Shown here: positions 16,437 to 25,190 of the stretch, piece after piece
Position numbering within the stretch: position 1 is the stretch's first letter
How the letters are laid out: each line of letters starts with the position of its first letter
Assembly: GCA_016197405.1 (NCBI GenBank)
Contig: JACPVR010000023.1
Location: 310,001-374,000, forward strand
Origin: Mycobacterium sp.
Lineage (GTDB): Bacteria > Actinomycetota > Actinomycetes > Mycobacteriales > Mycobacteriaceae
Direction: 5' to 3'
Length of the DNA stretch: 64,000 nt
Made by a program: the position numbers and the translations under genes
Notes under the pieces: model-generated
Told to the model about the DNA's origin: nothing
Database searches by the model: none
Seen by the model: the letters and a program-made list of their open reading frames with translations, nothing else

Positions 16437-18026
16437 GTGTCAGACTCCAACGTGACTTCAACATCGACGACCGACGTCTTGCTGGTTGGGGCTGGGATCA
16501 TGAGCGCCACCTTGGGCGCACTGCTGCGGCTGGTCGAGCCGAACTGGTCCATAACGCTGGTCGAGCGGCTCGACGGGGCCGCCGCCGAGAGCAGCGACCC
16601 GTGGAACAACGCAGGCACCGGGCACTCGGCGCTGTGTGAGCTCAACTACACCCCGGAGATGCCGGACGGCTCGATCGACATCACCAAGGCGGTGCACGTC
16701 AATGAGCAGTTCCAGGTGTCGCGCCAGTTCTGGGCGCACGCCATCGAAAAAGGTGTGCTCACCGACGCCCGCAGCTTCCTCAACGCCGTGCCGCATGTGT
16801 CGTTCGTCCAGGGCGCCGACCGCATCGACTACCTGCGCAAGCGTCGCGACGCGCTGGCGTCGAACCCGTTGTTCGCCACCACCGAGTTCATCGACGACGC
16901 CGACGAGTTCGCGCGCCGGCTGCCGTTCATGGCGGCCAAGCGCGACTTCTCGGTCCCGGTGGCGCTGAACTGGACCACCGACGGCACCGACATCGACTTC
17001 GGGTCGCTGTCCAAGCAGCTCATCGGCTACGGCGTACGCAACGGCACCAGCGCGCTGTTCGGCCACGAGGTGCGCGATCTGTCCAAGGAATCCAACGGCA
17101 CCTGGACGGTCAAGGTCCGCAACCGGCGGACCGGTGCCACCCGCAAGATCAACGCCAAGTTCGTCTTCGTCGGAGCCGGTGGTGACGCGCTGCCACTGCT
17201 GCAGAAGTCCGGTATCGCCGAGGCCAAGGGTTTCGGCGGCTTCCCGGTCGGCGGGCAGTTCCTGCGCACCGCCAACCCCGCGGTCACCGCGGGCCACAAG
17301 GCCAAGGTGTACGGCTTCCCGCCGCTGGGCGCCCCACCGATGTCGGCACCGCACCTGGACACCCGCATCATCAACGGCAAGTCCTGGCTGCTGTTCGGGC
17401 CGTTCGCCGGATGGTCGCCGAAATTCCTCAAGCAGGGTCATTTCACCGACCTGCCGCTGTCGGTCAAGCCCAACAACCTGGCGTCGATGCTCGGCGTCGG
17501 CCTGACCCAGATGAGCCTGGTGAAGTATCTGCTCGGCCAGCTGGCGCTCTCGGAGGAGGCCCGCGTCGACGCACTGCGCGATTTCGCGCCCAGCGCAGTC
17601 AATTCCGACTGGGACCTGTCGGTGGCCGGCCAGCGTGTGCAGGTCATCAAACCCGCCAAGGGCAAGGGCGGCACGCTGGAGTTCGGCACCACGGTTCTCA
17701 CCGCGGCCGACGGCAGCATCGCCGGTCTGCTCGGTGCCTCACCGGGTGCCTCGACGGCGGTGCCCGCGATGCTGGAGGTGATGCAGAAATGCTTCGCCGA
17801 CTCCTACAACGCGTCCTGGCAGGGCCGGCTCAAGGAGATGATCCCGTCGCTGGGGGTCGAACTGTCCCATGAGCCCGAGCTTTTCGCCGAGGTGTGGTCG
17901 TGGGGCACCAAGGTTCTCGGGTTGCAGTCGGATACCGACGCCGCCGCGGCCGCGCTGCACGCCGGCGCCGACCGGTCGGTATCGGGGACCGACACCGACG
18001 ATCCGGAGCCGGCGGGAGTGGTGTGA
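16437..18026 (+). CDS. mqo: Malate:quinone oxidoreductase
   Basis: 529 residues. The FAD-binding N-terminus is DVLLVGAGIMSATLG, followed by VERLDGAAAESSDPWNNAGTGHSA, a hallmark of the Mqo family. It oxidises malate to oxaloacetate at the membrane face and passes electrons to menaquinone. It is about 30 residues longer than the usual ~500, from a charged, low-complexity C-terminal tail rich in Asp and Thr. The GTG start follows AAGGACAG. The stop overlaps the start of the next gene as GTGA. Confidence 0.9.
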   Translation: MSDSNVTSTSTTDVLLVGAGIMSATLGALLRLVEPNWSITLVERLDGAAAESSDPWNNAGTGHSALCELNYTPEMPDGSIDITKAVHVNEQFQVSRQFWAHAIEKGVLTDARSFLNAVPHVSFVQGADRIDYLRKRRDALASNPLFATTEFIDDADEFARRLPFMAAKRDFSVPVALNWTTDGTDIDFGSLSKQLIGYGVRNGTSALFGHEVRDLSKESNGTWTVKVRNRRTGATRKINAKFVFVGAGGDALPLLQKSGIAEAKGFGGFPVGGQFLRTANPAVTAGHKAKVYGFPPLGAPPMSAPHLDTRIINGKSWLLFGPFAGWSPKFLKQGHFTDLPLSVKPNNLASMLGVGLTQMSLVKYLLGQLALSEEARVDALRDFAPSAVNSDWDLSVAGQRVQVIKPAKGKGGTLEFGTTVLTAADGSIAGLLGASPGASTAVPAMLEVMQKCFADSYNASWQGRLKEMIPSLGVELSHEPELFAEVWSWGTKVLGLQSDTDAAAAALHAGADRSVSGTDTDDPEPAGVV

Positions 18027-18478
18027 CGGTCGCACTGCGCCGGGTCCGGTCCCAGGATCTCGATGCCGCGACGCTCTACGAGCTGCTGAAGCTGCGCGTG
18101 GAGGTCTTCGTCGTCGAGCAGGCCTGCCCGTACCCCGAACTGGACGGTCGCGATCTGCTCGCCGACACCCGGCATTACTGGCTTGAGGCGCCCGACGGCG
18201 AGGTGATGAGCACCCTGCGGTTGATGGAGGAGCACACCGGCGGCGAGAAGACCTTCCGGATCGGGCGGCTGTGCACCAAGCGCAGTGCGCGCGGGCAGGG
18301 GCACACCACCCGGTTGTTGCAGGCCGCGCTCGCCGAGGTCGGCGACTACCAGTGCCGCATCGACGCGCAGACCTATCTCGAAGAGATGTATGCCGGGCAC
18401 GGATTCGTCCGCGACGGTGACGAATTCGTCGAGGACGGCATACCGCACGTGCCGATGCTGCGGACGGGTCGGGCATGA
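18023..18478 (+). CDS. GNAT-family N-acetyltransferase, ElaA-like
   Basis: 151 residues. The acetyl-CoA loop region IGRLCTKRSARGQGHTTRLL (about residues 80-99) and a final YAGHGFVRDG segment define the GNAT fold; the N-terminal LLKLRVEVFVVEQACPYPE is typical of the ElaA branch. Substrate is unknown. It is coupled by 4-bp overlaps to mqo upstream and to the chelatase gene downstream, an arrangement recalled from M. tuberculosis (Rv2852c-Rv2850c), suggesting long-standing co-transcription rather than shared function. Confidence 0.82.
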   Translation: MTVALRRVRSQDLDAATLYELLKLRVEVFVVEQACPYPELDGRDLLADTRHYWLEAPDGEVMSTLRLMEEHTGGEKTFRIGRLCTKRSARGQGHTTRLLQAALAEVGDYQCRIDAQTYLEEMYAGHGFVRDGDEFVEDGIPHVPMLRTGRA

Positions 18479-20316
18479 CCGACCAGGATCCGCCGGTTTT
18501 CCCGTTCAGCGCCATCGTCGGACACGATCAGCTGCGACTGGCCCTGTTGTTGTGCGCGGTGCGTCCCGATATCGGTGGCGTGCTGATCCGTGGCGAGAAG
18601 GGCACCGCGAAATCGACCGCGGTACGCGGCTTGGCGGGCATCCTGGGCTCCGCGCAGGCCCGGCTGGTGGAGTTGCCCATCGGCGCGACCGAGGACCGGG
18701 TCATCGGGTCGCTGGACCTGCAGAAGGTGTTGCGCGACGGCGAGCATGCGTTCTCACCGGGGCTGCTGGCCCGCGCGCACCGCGGCGTGCTCTACGTCGA
18801 CGAGGTCAACCTGCTCGGTGATCACCTGGTCGACGTGCTCCTCGACGCCGCCGCGATGGGGCGGGTGCATGTCGAGCGCGACGGTGTATCGCATTCCTAC
18901 GAGTCACGTTTCGTGCTGATCGGTTCGATGAACCCCGAGGAGGGTGAGCTGCGCCCGCAGCTGCTGGACCGGTTCGGCCTGACCGTCGACGTGCGTGCCT
19001 CGCGTGACGTCGACGTGCGCACCGAGGTGATCCGCACCCGGCTGGCCTACGAGGCCGACCCGGCCGGCTTCGCCGCCCGGCACGCCGACATCGATGCCGA
19101 CTATGCCCGCCGGATCGCCGCGGCCAAGGCCCGGGTGCCCGACGTGGTCTTGGGGGACAACGAATTACGCCGTATCGCCGCGCTGTGTGCGGCGTTCGAC
19201 GTCGACGGGATGCGCGCCGATCTGGTGGTGGCCCGCACCGCCGTCGCACACGCCGCCTGGCGCGGTGCCGATGCGGTCGAGGCCGCCGATATCCGGGTCG
19301 CCGCCGAACTGGCACTGCCGCACCGGCGCCGTCGGGACCCGTTCGACGAGCCCGGCCTGGATCAGGAAACCCTCGACGACGCGCTCAACGAGACCGAGGA
19401 TCAGTCCGGCGGCGAGCCGGAACCCGATCCCGACCCGCCCGGCGGGGGAGCCGACGCGCCGCAGGAAGACGCCGCGCCGCAACAGGATTCCGGTGCCGAC
19501 GGCCAAGCCCCGGCACGTGCCAGCGCACCGCCCGCGCCGGCCTTCCGTACCAGGGCGCTGCGGGTGCCCGGCATCGGAGAAGGTTCGCCCGGCCGCCGGT
19601 CCAAGGCCCGCAACCGAACCGGGGTGACCGTGGCGGCCAGCCCCGATGCCTCCGGCGACGGCCCGCATCTGATCGCCACCCTGCTGGCCGCGGCGGCCAA
19701 CGCGGCAGGCCCGGGCCCGCTGCGTCCGGCGCCCGCCGACGTGCGCGGTGCCATCCGGCAGGGCCGTGAGGGCAACCTGGTGATCTTCCTGGTCGATGCA
19801 TCCGGCTCGATGGCCGCCCGCGACCGCATGTCGGCGGTCAGCGGGGCCGCGATGTCGTTGCTGCGCGACGCCTACCAGCGACGTGACCAGGTCGCGGTCA
19901 TCACCTTCCGCGGCGCGCAGGCGCAGGTGCTGCTGCCGCCGACATCCTCGGCTCATGTGGCGGGCCGGCGGCTGGCGCAGTTCGACACCGGCGGCCGCAC
20001 ACCGCTGGCGCACGGACTGCTGGCGGCTCGCGATCTCGTCGCCCGCCAGAAGGTCCGCGACCGTGCCCGCCGCAGTCTGGTGGTGCTGCTGACCGACGGG
20101 CGCGCCACCGGCGGGCCGGACCCGCTGGGCCGTACCCGCGCGGCCGCACAACGGTTGCGCGCCGAGGGCGCCGCCGCGGTCGTCGTGGACTGTGAGACGT
20201 CGTACATCAAGCTGGGTCTGGCCGCAGAGGTGGCCGGCTGGCTGGGCGCCCCGACACTGCGACTGGAGCAGTTGCGCGCCGAGTCGCTGCACCACGTCGT
20301 GCGCAGTGTCGCCTGA
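18475..20316 (+). CDS. ChlI/ChlD-type chelatase ATPase, probably cobaltochelatase subunit
   Basis: 613 residues. Residues 1-300 form an AAA+ module with Walker A GEKGTAKST near residue 41 and Walker B VLYVDEVNLL near residue 105. A Pro/Asp/Gly-rich linker follows (about 300-395). The C-terminal von Willebrand A domain carries the MIDAS motif LVDASGSMAARD near residue 440 and LTDGRATGG. Mg-chelatase is the formal family, but this organism type makes no chlorophyll, and in actinobacteria such fused subunits are thought to work with CobN to insert cobalt. Four cobalamin-type genes follow directly, which fits. The ATG overlaps the GNAT stop by 4 bp. Confidence 0.82.
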   Translation: MTDQDPPVFPFSAIVGHDQLRLALLLCAVRPDIGGVLIRGEKGTAKSTAVRGLAGILGSAQARLVELPIGATEDRVIGSLDLQKVLRDGEHAFSPGLLARAHRGVLYVDEVNLLGDHLVDVLLDAAAMGRVHVERDGVSHSYESRFVLIGSMNPEEGELRPQLLDRFGLTVDVRASRDVDVRTEVIRTRLAYEADPAGFAARHADIDADYARRIAAAKARVPDVVLGDNELRRIAALCAAFDVDGMRADLVVARTAVAHAAWRGADAVEAADIRVAAELALPHRRRRDPFDEPGLDQETLDDALNETEDQSGGEPEPDPDPPGGGADAPQEDAAPQQDSGADGQAPARASAPPAPAFRTRALRVPGIGEGSPGRRSKARNRTGVTVAASPDASGDGPHLIATLLAAAANAAGPGPLRPAPADVRGAIRQGREGNLVIFLVDASGSMAARDRMSAVSGAAMSLLRDAYQRRDQVAVITFRGAQAQVLLPPTSSAHVAGRRLAQFDTGGRTPLAHGLLAARDLVARQKVRDRARRSLVVLLTDGRATGGPDPLGRTRAAAQRLRAEGAAAVVVDCETSYIKLGLAAEVAGWLGAPTLRLEQLRAESLHHVVRSVA

Positions 20317-20333
20317 GGGATGGGGGAGAGGTC

Positions 20334-20948
20334 ATGCCGCAAGGTCGTCCACTGACGGTGCCCGCCGACGGACTCACCACCCGGGCCCGCCGTAACGCAC
20401 CGGTGCTCGCGGTACACACCGGACCGGGTAAGGGGAAATCCACCGCCGCGTTCGGAATGGCGTTGCGGGCCTGGAACTCCGGTTTCGACGTCGCGGTGTT
20501 CCAGTTCGTCAAGAGCGCCAAGTGGAAGGTCGGCGAGGAAGCCGCGTTCCGGCAGCTCGGCCGGCTGCACGACGAGCACGGCATCGGTGGCCGGGTCGAG
20601 TGGCACAAGATGGGATCGGGCTGGTCGTGGTCGCGCAAAGCCGGCGACGATGCCGACCACGCGCAGGATGCCGCCGACGGCTGGACCGAGATCGCCCGGC
20701 GCCTGGCCGCCGAGCAGCACGATTTCTACGTGCTCGACGAGTTCACCTATCCGCTCAAATGGGGCTGGGTCGACGTCGATGTCGTGGTGGACACGCTACT
20801 GGCCCGCCCCGGCAGCCAGCACGTGGTGATCACCGGCCGCGACGCACCGCCGCGGCTCATCGAGGCCGCCGACCTGGTCACCGAGATGACCAAGGTCAAA
20901 CACCCGATGGATGCCGGCCGCAAAGGCCAGAAGGGTATCGAGTGGTAG
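20334..20948 (+). CDS. cobO: Cob(I)yrinic acid a,c-diamide adenosyltransferase
   Basis: 204 residues, CobA/CobO/BtuR family. The P-loop TGPGKGKSTAAFG is near residue 30 and the family segments VFQFVKSAKW, YVLDEFTYPLKWGWVD and VITGRDAPP are all present. It adenosylates the cobalt of cob(I)yrinic acid diamide using ATP. The gene is 17 nt after the chelatase stop, preceded by a GGGGAGAGG ribosome binding site, and overlaps cobB by 7 bp. Confidence 0.93.
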   Translation: MPQGRPLTVPADGLTTRARRNAPVLAVHTGPGKGKSTAAFGMALRAWNSGFDVAVFQFVKSAKWKVGEEAAFRQLGRLHDEHGIGGRVEWHKMGSGWSWSRKAGDDADHAQDAADGWTEIARRLAAEQHDFYVLDEFTYPLKWGWVDVDVVVDTLLARPGSQHVVITGRDAPPRLIEAADLVTEMTKVKHPMDAGRKGQKGIEW

Positions 20949-22309
20949 CTCCCGGCTTCGTCATCGCCGCACCCGCTTCGGGCAGCGGGAAGACCACGGT
21001 GGCAACGGGTTTGATGGGTGCGCTGCGCAAGGCCGGGCACCGGGTGGCCGGATTCAAGGTGGGACCGGATTTCATCGATCCCGGCTATCACGCGCTGGCC
21101 ACCGGTCTGCCCGGGCGCAACCTCGACCCGGTGCTGGTCGGTGACGAGCGGATCGCGCCGCTGTACGCGCACGGCTGTCTGGGCGCCGACATCGCGGTCG
21201 TCGAGGGCGTCATGGGACTGTTCGACGGCCGCATCGATCCCGAATCACCCGGTCCGGCAAGGGGTTCCACCGCACACGTCGCGCAGTTGCTCGGCGCGCC
21301 GGTGGTCCTGGTGGTCGACGCCCGTGGCCAGAGCCACAGCATCGCCGCCCTGCTGCACGGTTTTTCCACCTTCGACACCAACACCCGGCTGGCCGGTGTG
21401 ATCCTCAACCGCGTCGGTTCGCCGCGTCATGAACAGGTGCTGCGCCAGGCGTGCGCCGCGGCCGGCGTCCCAGTGCTCGGGGCTGTCCCGCGCATCGCGG
21501 AACTCGCCGTGCCGTCGCGGCATCTGGGTCTGATCACCGCGCCCGAGCACGGCGGCGCGGCCACGGCGGCGGTCGCAGCGATGGCCGACCTGATGGCACG
21601 GCACGTCGACACCGCCGCGCTGGTCGCGCTGGCCAGAAGTCGGATCAGCGTCGGTCCGTGGCACCCCGACGCGGTAGGTCCGCCGGTACCCGGGCGGCCG
21701 GTGATCGCCGTCGCGGCCGGGCGCGCGTTCACCTTCTGTTACGCCGAGCACACCGAACTGCTGCGTGCGGCAGGAGCCGAGGTCGTCGAATTCGACCCGC
21801 TGGTCGACGAGCTGCCCGAGCGGGCCGCCGGCGCGGTGCTGCCGGGCGGTTTCCCCGAGCAGTACCCGGGCGAGCTGTCGGCCAACACCAGGCTGCGCGA
21901 ACAGATCCGGGACCTGGCCCGCCACGCGCCGGTCTACGCCGAATGCGCCGGCCTGACCTACCTGATGTCCGATCTCGACGGCCACCCGATGTGCGGTGTA
22001 CTGGACGGCTCGGCGCGCTTCACGCCGCGCCTGACGTTGGGCTACCGCGATGCCGTCGCGCTGTCGGACTCATCGGCGTACCGCGTCGGCGAACGTGCGA
22101 CCGGGCACGAATTCCACCGCACCACAGTCGATTTCACCGGCGATTACGCTCCGGCATGGGGTTACCGCGGCGCCGACGGCGCCAGCACGCGCGACGGTGT
22201 GGTGCACGACGGCGTCCTCGCGTCGTATCTGCACACCCACCCCGCGGCGGCACCCGGCGCGGTGCACCGGTTCGTCGGGCATGCGGCAACCTCTAAGCTC
22301 GCCGGGTGA
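20942..22309 (+). CDS. cobB: Cobyrinic / hydrogenobyrinic acid a,c-diamide synthase
   Basis: 455 residues. The N-terminal dethiobiotin-synthetase-like ATPase has the P-loop APASGSGKTTVATG at residue 8 and VEGVMGLFDG near residue 85. The C-terminal class I amidotransferase-like domain has GFPEQYP and AECAGLTYL, whose Cys is the glutaminase nucleophile. The enzyme amidates the a and c acetate groups of the corrin ring. GTG 20942 lies inside the end of cobO (7-bp overlap), so translation is probably coupled. The stop overlaps the next start as GTGA. Confidence 0.93.
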   Translation: MVAPGFVIAAPASGSGKTTVATGLMGALRKAGHRVAGFKVGPDFIDPGYHALATGLPGRNLDPVLVGDERIAPLYAHGCLGADIAVVEGVMGLFDGRIDPESPGPARGSTAHVAQLLGAPVVLVVDARGQSHSIAALLHGFSTFDTNTRLAGVILNRVGSPRHEQVLRQACAAAGVPVLGAVPRIAELAVPSRHLGLITAPEHGGAATAAVAAMADLMARHVDTAALVALARSRISVGPWHPDAVGPPVPGRPVIAVAAGRAFTFCYAEHTELLRAAGAEVVEFDPLVDELPERAAGAVLPGGFPEQYPGELSANTRLREQIRDLARHAPVYAECAGLTYLMSDLDGHPMCGVLDGSARFTPRLTLGYRDAVALSDSSAYRVGERATGHEFHRTTVDFTGDYAPAWGYRGADGASTRDGVVHDGVLASYLHTHPAAAPGAVHRFVGHAATSKLAG

Positions 22310-23505
22310 CCGAGAACGCCTACCTCGTCGGTGTCCGGCTGGCCGGCAAGAAGGTTGTCGTCGTCGGTGGCGGCACCGTCGCGCAACGCCGGCTTCCGCT
22401 GCTGGTCTCCTCAGGTGCCGATGTGCACGTCATCACCCGCGCGGCGACACCCGCCGTGGAATCGATGACCGGCATCACCCTGACCCTGCGGGACTACCGC
22501 GACGGTGATCTGGCCGACGCCTGGTACGCCATCGCCGCGACCGACGATCCCGCGGTCAACGCCGCCATCGTCGCCGAGGCCGACAGCAGGCGCATCTTCT
22601 GTGTGCGCGCCGACATCGCCCGCGACGGCAGTGCGGTGACCCCGGCGTCGTTCGAATACGACGGACTTTCGGTGGGCGTGCTGGCCGGTGGCGAGCACCG
22701 CCGCTCGGCGGCCTACCGCTCGGCCATCCGTGAGGGACTCGCCAGCGGTGTCATCACCGCAGGCGGTGACGACACCGGCGCGCTGGCGGGCACGGTGGCC
22801 CTGGTCGGTGGTGGTCCCGGCGATCCGGAACTGATCACGGTGCGCGGGCGCCGGTTGCTGGCCCAGGCCGATGTGGTGGTGGCCGACCGGCTGGCCCCGC
22901 CGGAGCTGCTGGCCGAGCTGGCACCGCATGTCGAGGTCATCGATGCCGCCAAGGTTCCGTACGGGCGCGCGATGGCCCAGGAAGCGATCAACGACGTCCT
23001 GGTGGAACGGGCCCGGGCCGGCAAGTTCGTGGTGCGGCTCAAGGGTGGTGATCCCTTCGTCTTCGCGCGCGGCTATGAGGAAGTCATCGCATGCGCGGCC
23101 GCTGGGATACCTGTCACAGTGGTGCCGGGTATCACCAGCGCGATCGCGGTGCCGGCGCTGGCCGGGGTTCCGGTCACCCATCGCGGTGTCAACCACGAGT
23201 TCGTCGTGGTCAGTGGGCACCTGGCGCCCGATCATCCGGATTCGCTGGTGAACTGGTCGGCGCTGGCGGCGCTGACGGGCACGATCGTGCTGCTCATGGC
23301 GGTCGAACGCATCGAATTGTTTGCCGCGGCGCTGCTGGCGGGCGGCCGGTCCGCCGATACGCCGGTGCTGGTGGTTCAGCACGGCACCACCGCAGCTCAG
23401 CGGGTGGTCCGGGCGAGGCTCGACGATGTGGCCGAGACGGTCCGCGCCGAGGAAATCCGGCCGCCGGCAATCATCGTGATCGGTCCGGTCGTGGGCGTTG
23501 CGTAG
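22306..23505 (+). CDS. cysG: Fused precorrin-2 dehydrogenase / uroporphyrinogen-III C-methyltransferase
   Basis: 399 residues. The N-terminal 150 residues have the NAD-binding VVVVGGGTVAQRRL of precorrin-2 dehydrogenase/ferrochelatase. From about residue 160 the SAM-dependent methyltransferase domain begins with VALVGGGPGDPELITVRG, followed by VVADRLAPPELL and RLKGGDPFVFARG. It makes precorrin-2 and can lead to sirohaem or to cobalamin. The protein is shorter than enterobacterial CysG (~457), as is usual in mycobacteria. It closes the chelatase-cobO-cobB-cysG run. Confidence 0.92.
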   Translation: MTENAYLVGVRLAGKKVVVVGGGTVAQRRLPLLVSSGADVHVITRAATPAVESMTGITLTLRDYRDGDLADAWYAIAATDDPAVNAAIVAEADSRRIFCVRADIARDGSAVTPASFEYDGLSVGVLAGGEHRRSAAYRSAIREGLASGVITAGGDDTGALAGTVALVGGGPGDPELITVRGRRLLAQADVVVADRLAPPELLAELAPHVEVIDAAKVPYGRAMAQEAINDVLVERARAGKFVVRLKGGDPFVFARGYEEVIACAAAGIPVTVVPGITSAIAVPALAGVPVTHRGVNHEFVVVSGHLAPDHPDSLVNWSALAALTGTIVLLMAVERIELFAAALLAGGRSADTPVLVVQHGTTAAQRVVRARLDDVAETVRAEEIRPPAIIVIGPVVGVA

Positions 23506-23562
23506 CGGTTTTGTTAGCGGTCTGAGACGAACACCGAGCTTAAACAATTCTTAATATTACTG

Positions 23563-23568
23563 TAGGGT
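23563..23568 (+). promoter_or_regulatory. -10 hexamer TAGGGT before efpA
   Basis: TAGGGT ends 8 bp before ATG 23577. An AT-rich block rich in TTAA and AATT (about 23538-23562) lies just upstream and is unusual for this GC-rich DNA; it may bind a regulator. Confidence 0.5.
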
Positions 23569-23576
23569 AGGTCGGT

Positions 23577-25142
23577 ATGACGGCTCTCAACGACGCCGAT
23601 CGGGCGACTGCAGAGGCCCGAGCGGCCGCAAGTGAACGAGCGCTGCCGATGCGTGTCGATCAGGCCGGCAAGTATTACCCGACCTGGTTGCCCTCCAAGC
23701 GATTCCTCGCCGCGGTCATCGCGATCGGCGGTATGCAGCTGCTGGCCACCATGGACAGCACCATCGCCATCGTGGCGCTGCCGAAGATCCAGGACGAACT
23801 GGGCCTGTCGGATGCCGGCCGCAGCTGGGTCATCACCGCCTACGTCCTGACGTTCGGTGGATTGATGTTGCTCGGTGGGCGCCTCGGCGACACCATCGGC
23901 CGCAAACGCACCTTCATCGTCGGCGTCGCGCTGTTCACCATCGCCTCCATCCTCTGCGGTGCGGCCTGGGACGAGGCCACACTGGTCATCGCCCGGCTGC
24001 TGCAGGGTGTAGGCGCCGCGATCGCCAGCCCGACGGGCCTGGCGCTGGTCGCCACCACCTTCCCCAAAGGTCCGGCACGTAACGCCGCGACCGCGGTGTT
24101 CGCCGCGATGACCGGCGTGGGCTCGGTGATGGGCCTCGTTGTCGGCGGTGCGCTGACCGAGGTTTCCTGGCGGCTGGCCTTCCTGGTCAACGTGCCCATC
24201 GGCCTGATGATGATCTACCTGGCCCGCACGGCACTGCGGGAAACCCACCGCCAGCGGATGAAGCTCGACGCAGCGGGTGCGCTGCTGGCCACCCTGGCCT
24301 GCACCGCCGCGGTGTTCGGCTTCGCGCAGGGCCCCGAGAACGGCTGGCTGACCCCGATCACTCTGGGCGCGGGTCTTGCCGCCGCGGTGTTCTTCACCGC
24401 GTTCGTCTTCGTGGAACGATCCGCGGAGAACCCCGTGGTGCCGTTCAGCCTGTTCCGCGACCGCAACCGGCTGGCCACCTTCTCCGCGGTGTTCCTGGCC
24501 GGTGGCGTGATGTTCACGCTGACCGTCCTGATCGGGCTCTACGTGCAGGACATCATGGGCTACAGCGCGCTGAAGGCCGGAATCGGCTTCATCCCGTTCG
24601 TCATCGCCCTTGGCATCGGCCTGGGAGTCTCGACCCACCTTGTCTCGATATTCCCGCCGCGCCTGCTGGTCATCGGCGGCGGTGTCCTGGTGCTGGCCGC
24701 CATGATCTACGGCTCGACGCTCTACGGCGGTATCCCGTACTTCCCGAACCTGGTGCTGCCGATCACCGTGGGCGGTCTGGGCATCGGCATGATCGTGGTA
24801 CCGCTGACGGTATCGGCCATCGCCGGTGTCGGCTTCGACCAGATCGGCCCGGTGTCGGCCATCGCGCTCATGCTGCAGAGCCTCGGCGGCCCGGTGGTCC
24901 TCGCGGTCATCCAGGCGGTGATCACCTCCCGCACGCTGTACCTGGGCGGAACCACCGGCCCGGTCAAGAACATGAATCCCGCACAGCTGGCCGCTCTGGA
25001 CTCCGGCTACACCTACGGTCTGCTGTGGGTCGCGGCCGTGGCCGTCCTGGTCGGGCTCGTCGCGCTGTTCATCGGATACACCGCTGAGCAGGTCGGGCAC
25101 GCGCAGGAAGTCAAGGACGCCATCGACAGCGGCGAGCTCTAA
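23577..25142 (+). CDS. efpA: EfpA-type MFS drug efflux transporter, copy 1
   Basis: 521 residues, 14-helix DHA2-type exporter. After a ~45-residue cytoplasmic start comes the helix with ATMDSTIAIVALPKIQ (the QacA-type motif with a membrane-embedded Asp), then GGLMLLGGRLGDTIGRKR, the MFS motif A, and GVGAAIASPTGLALVATTFP, the antiporter motif C region. EfpA of M. tuberculosis (Rv2846c) lies at the same place beside cysG and proS. It probably exports drugs or lipids by proton coupling. A second copy follows 48 bp downstream. Confidence 0.9.
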   Translation: MTALNDADRATAEARAAASERALPMRVDQAGKYYPTWLPSKRFLAAVIAIGGMQLLATMDSTIAIVALPKIQDELGLSDAGRSWVITAYVLTFGGLMLLGGRLGDTIGRKRTFIVGVALFTIASILCGAAWDEATLVIARLLQGVGAAIASPTGLALVATTFPKGPARNAATAVFAAMTGVGSVMGLVVGGALTEVSWRLAFLVNVPIGLMMIYLARTALRETHRQRMKLDAAGALLATLACTAAVFGFAQGPENGWLTPITLGAGLAAAVFFTAFVFVERSAENPVVPFSLFRDRNRLATFSAVFLAGGVMFTLTVLIGLYVQDIMGYSALKAGIGFIPFVIALGIGLGVSTHLVSIFPPRLLVIGGGVLVLAAMIYGSTLYGGIPYFPNLVLPITVGGLGIGMIVVPLTVSAIAGVGFDQIGPVSAIALMLQSLGGPVVLAVIQAVITSRTLYLGGTTGPVKNMNPAQLAALDSGYTYGLLWVAAVAVLVGLVALFIGYTAEQVGHAQEVKDAIDSGEL

Positions 25143-25177
25143 CCGCGCCCTTTCGTCAAAGGTCTGCACCGCTCGGT

Positions 25178-25183
25178 AGGGTC
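25178..25183 (+). promoter_or_regulatory. -10 hexamer TAGGGT before the second EfpA-type gene
   Basis: TAGGGT ends 7 bp before ATG 25191, the same hexamer and nearly the same spacing as the first copy. The second copy may thus be transcribed on its own as a leaderless message. Confidence 0.5.
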
Positions 25184-25190
25184 GGTTCTC

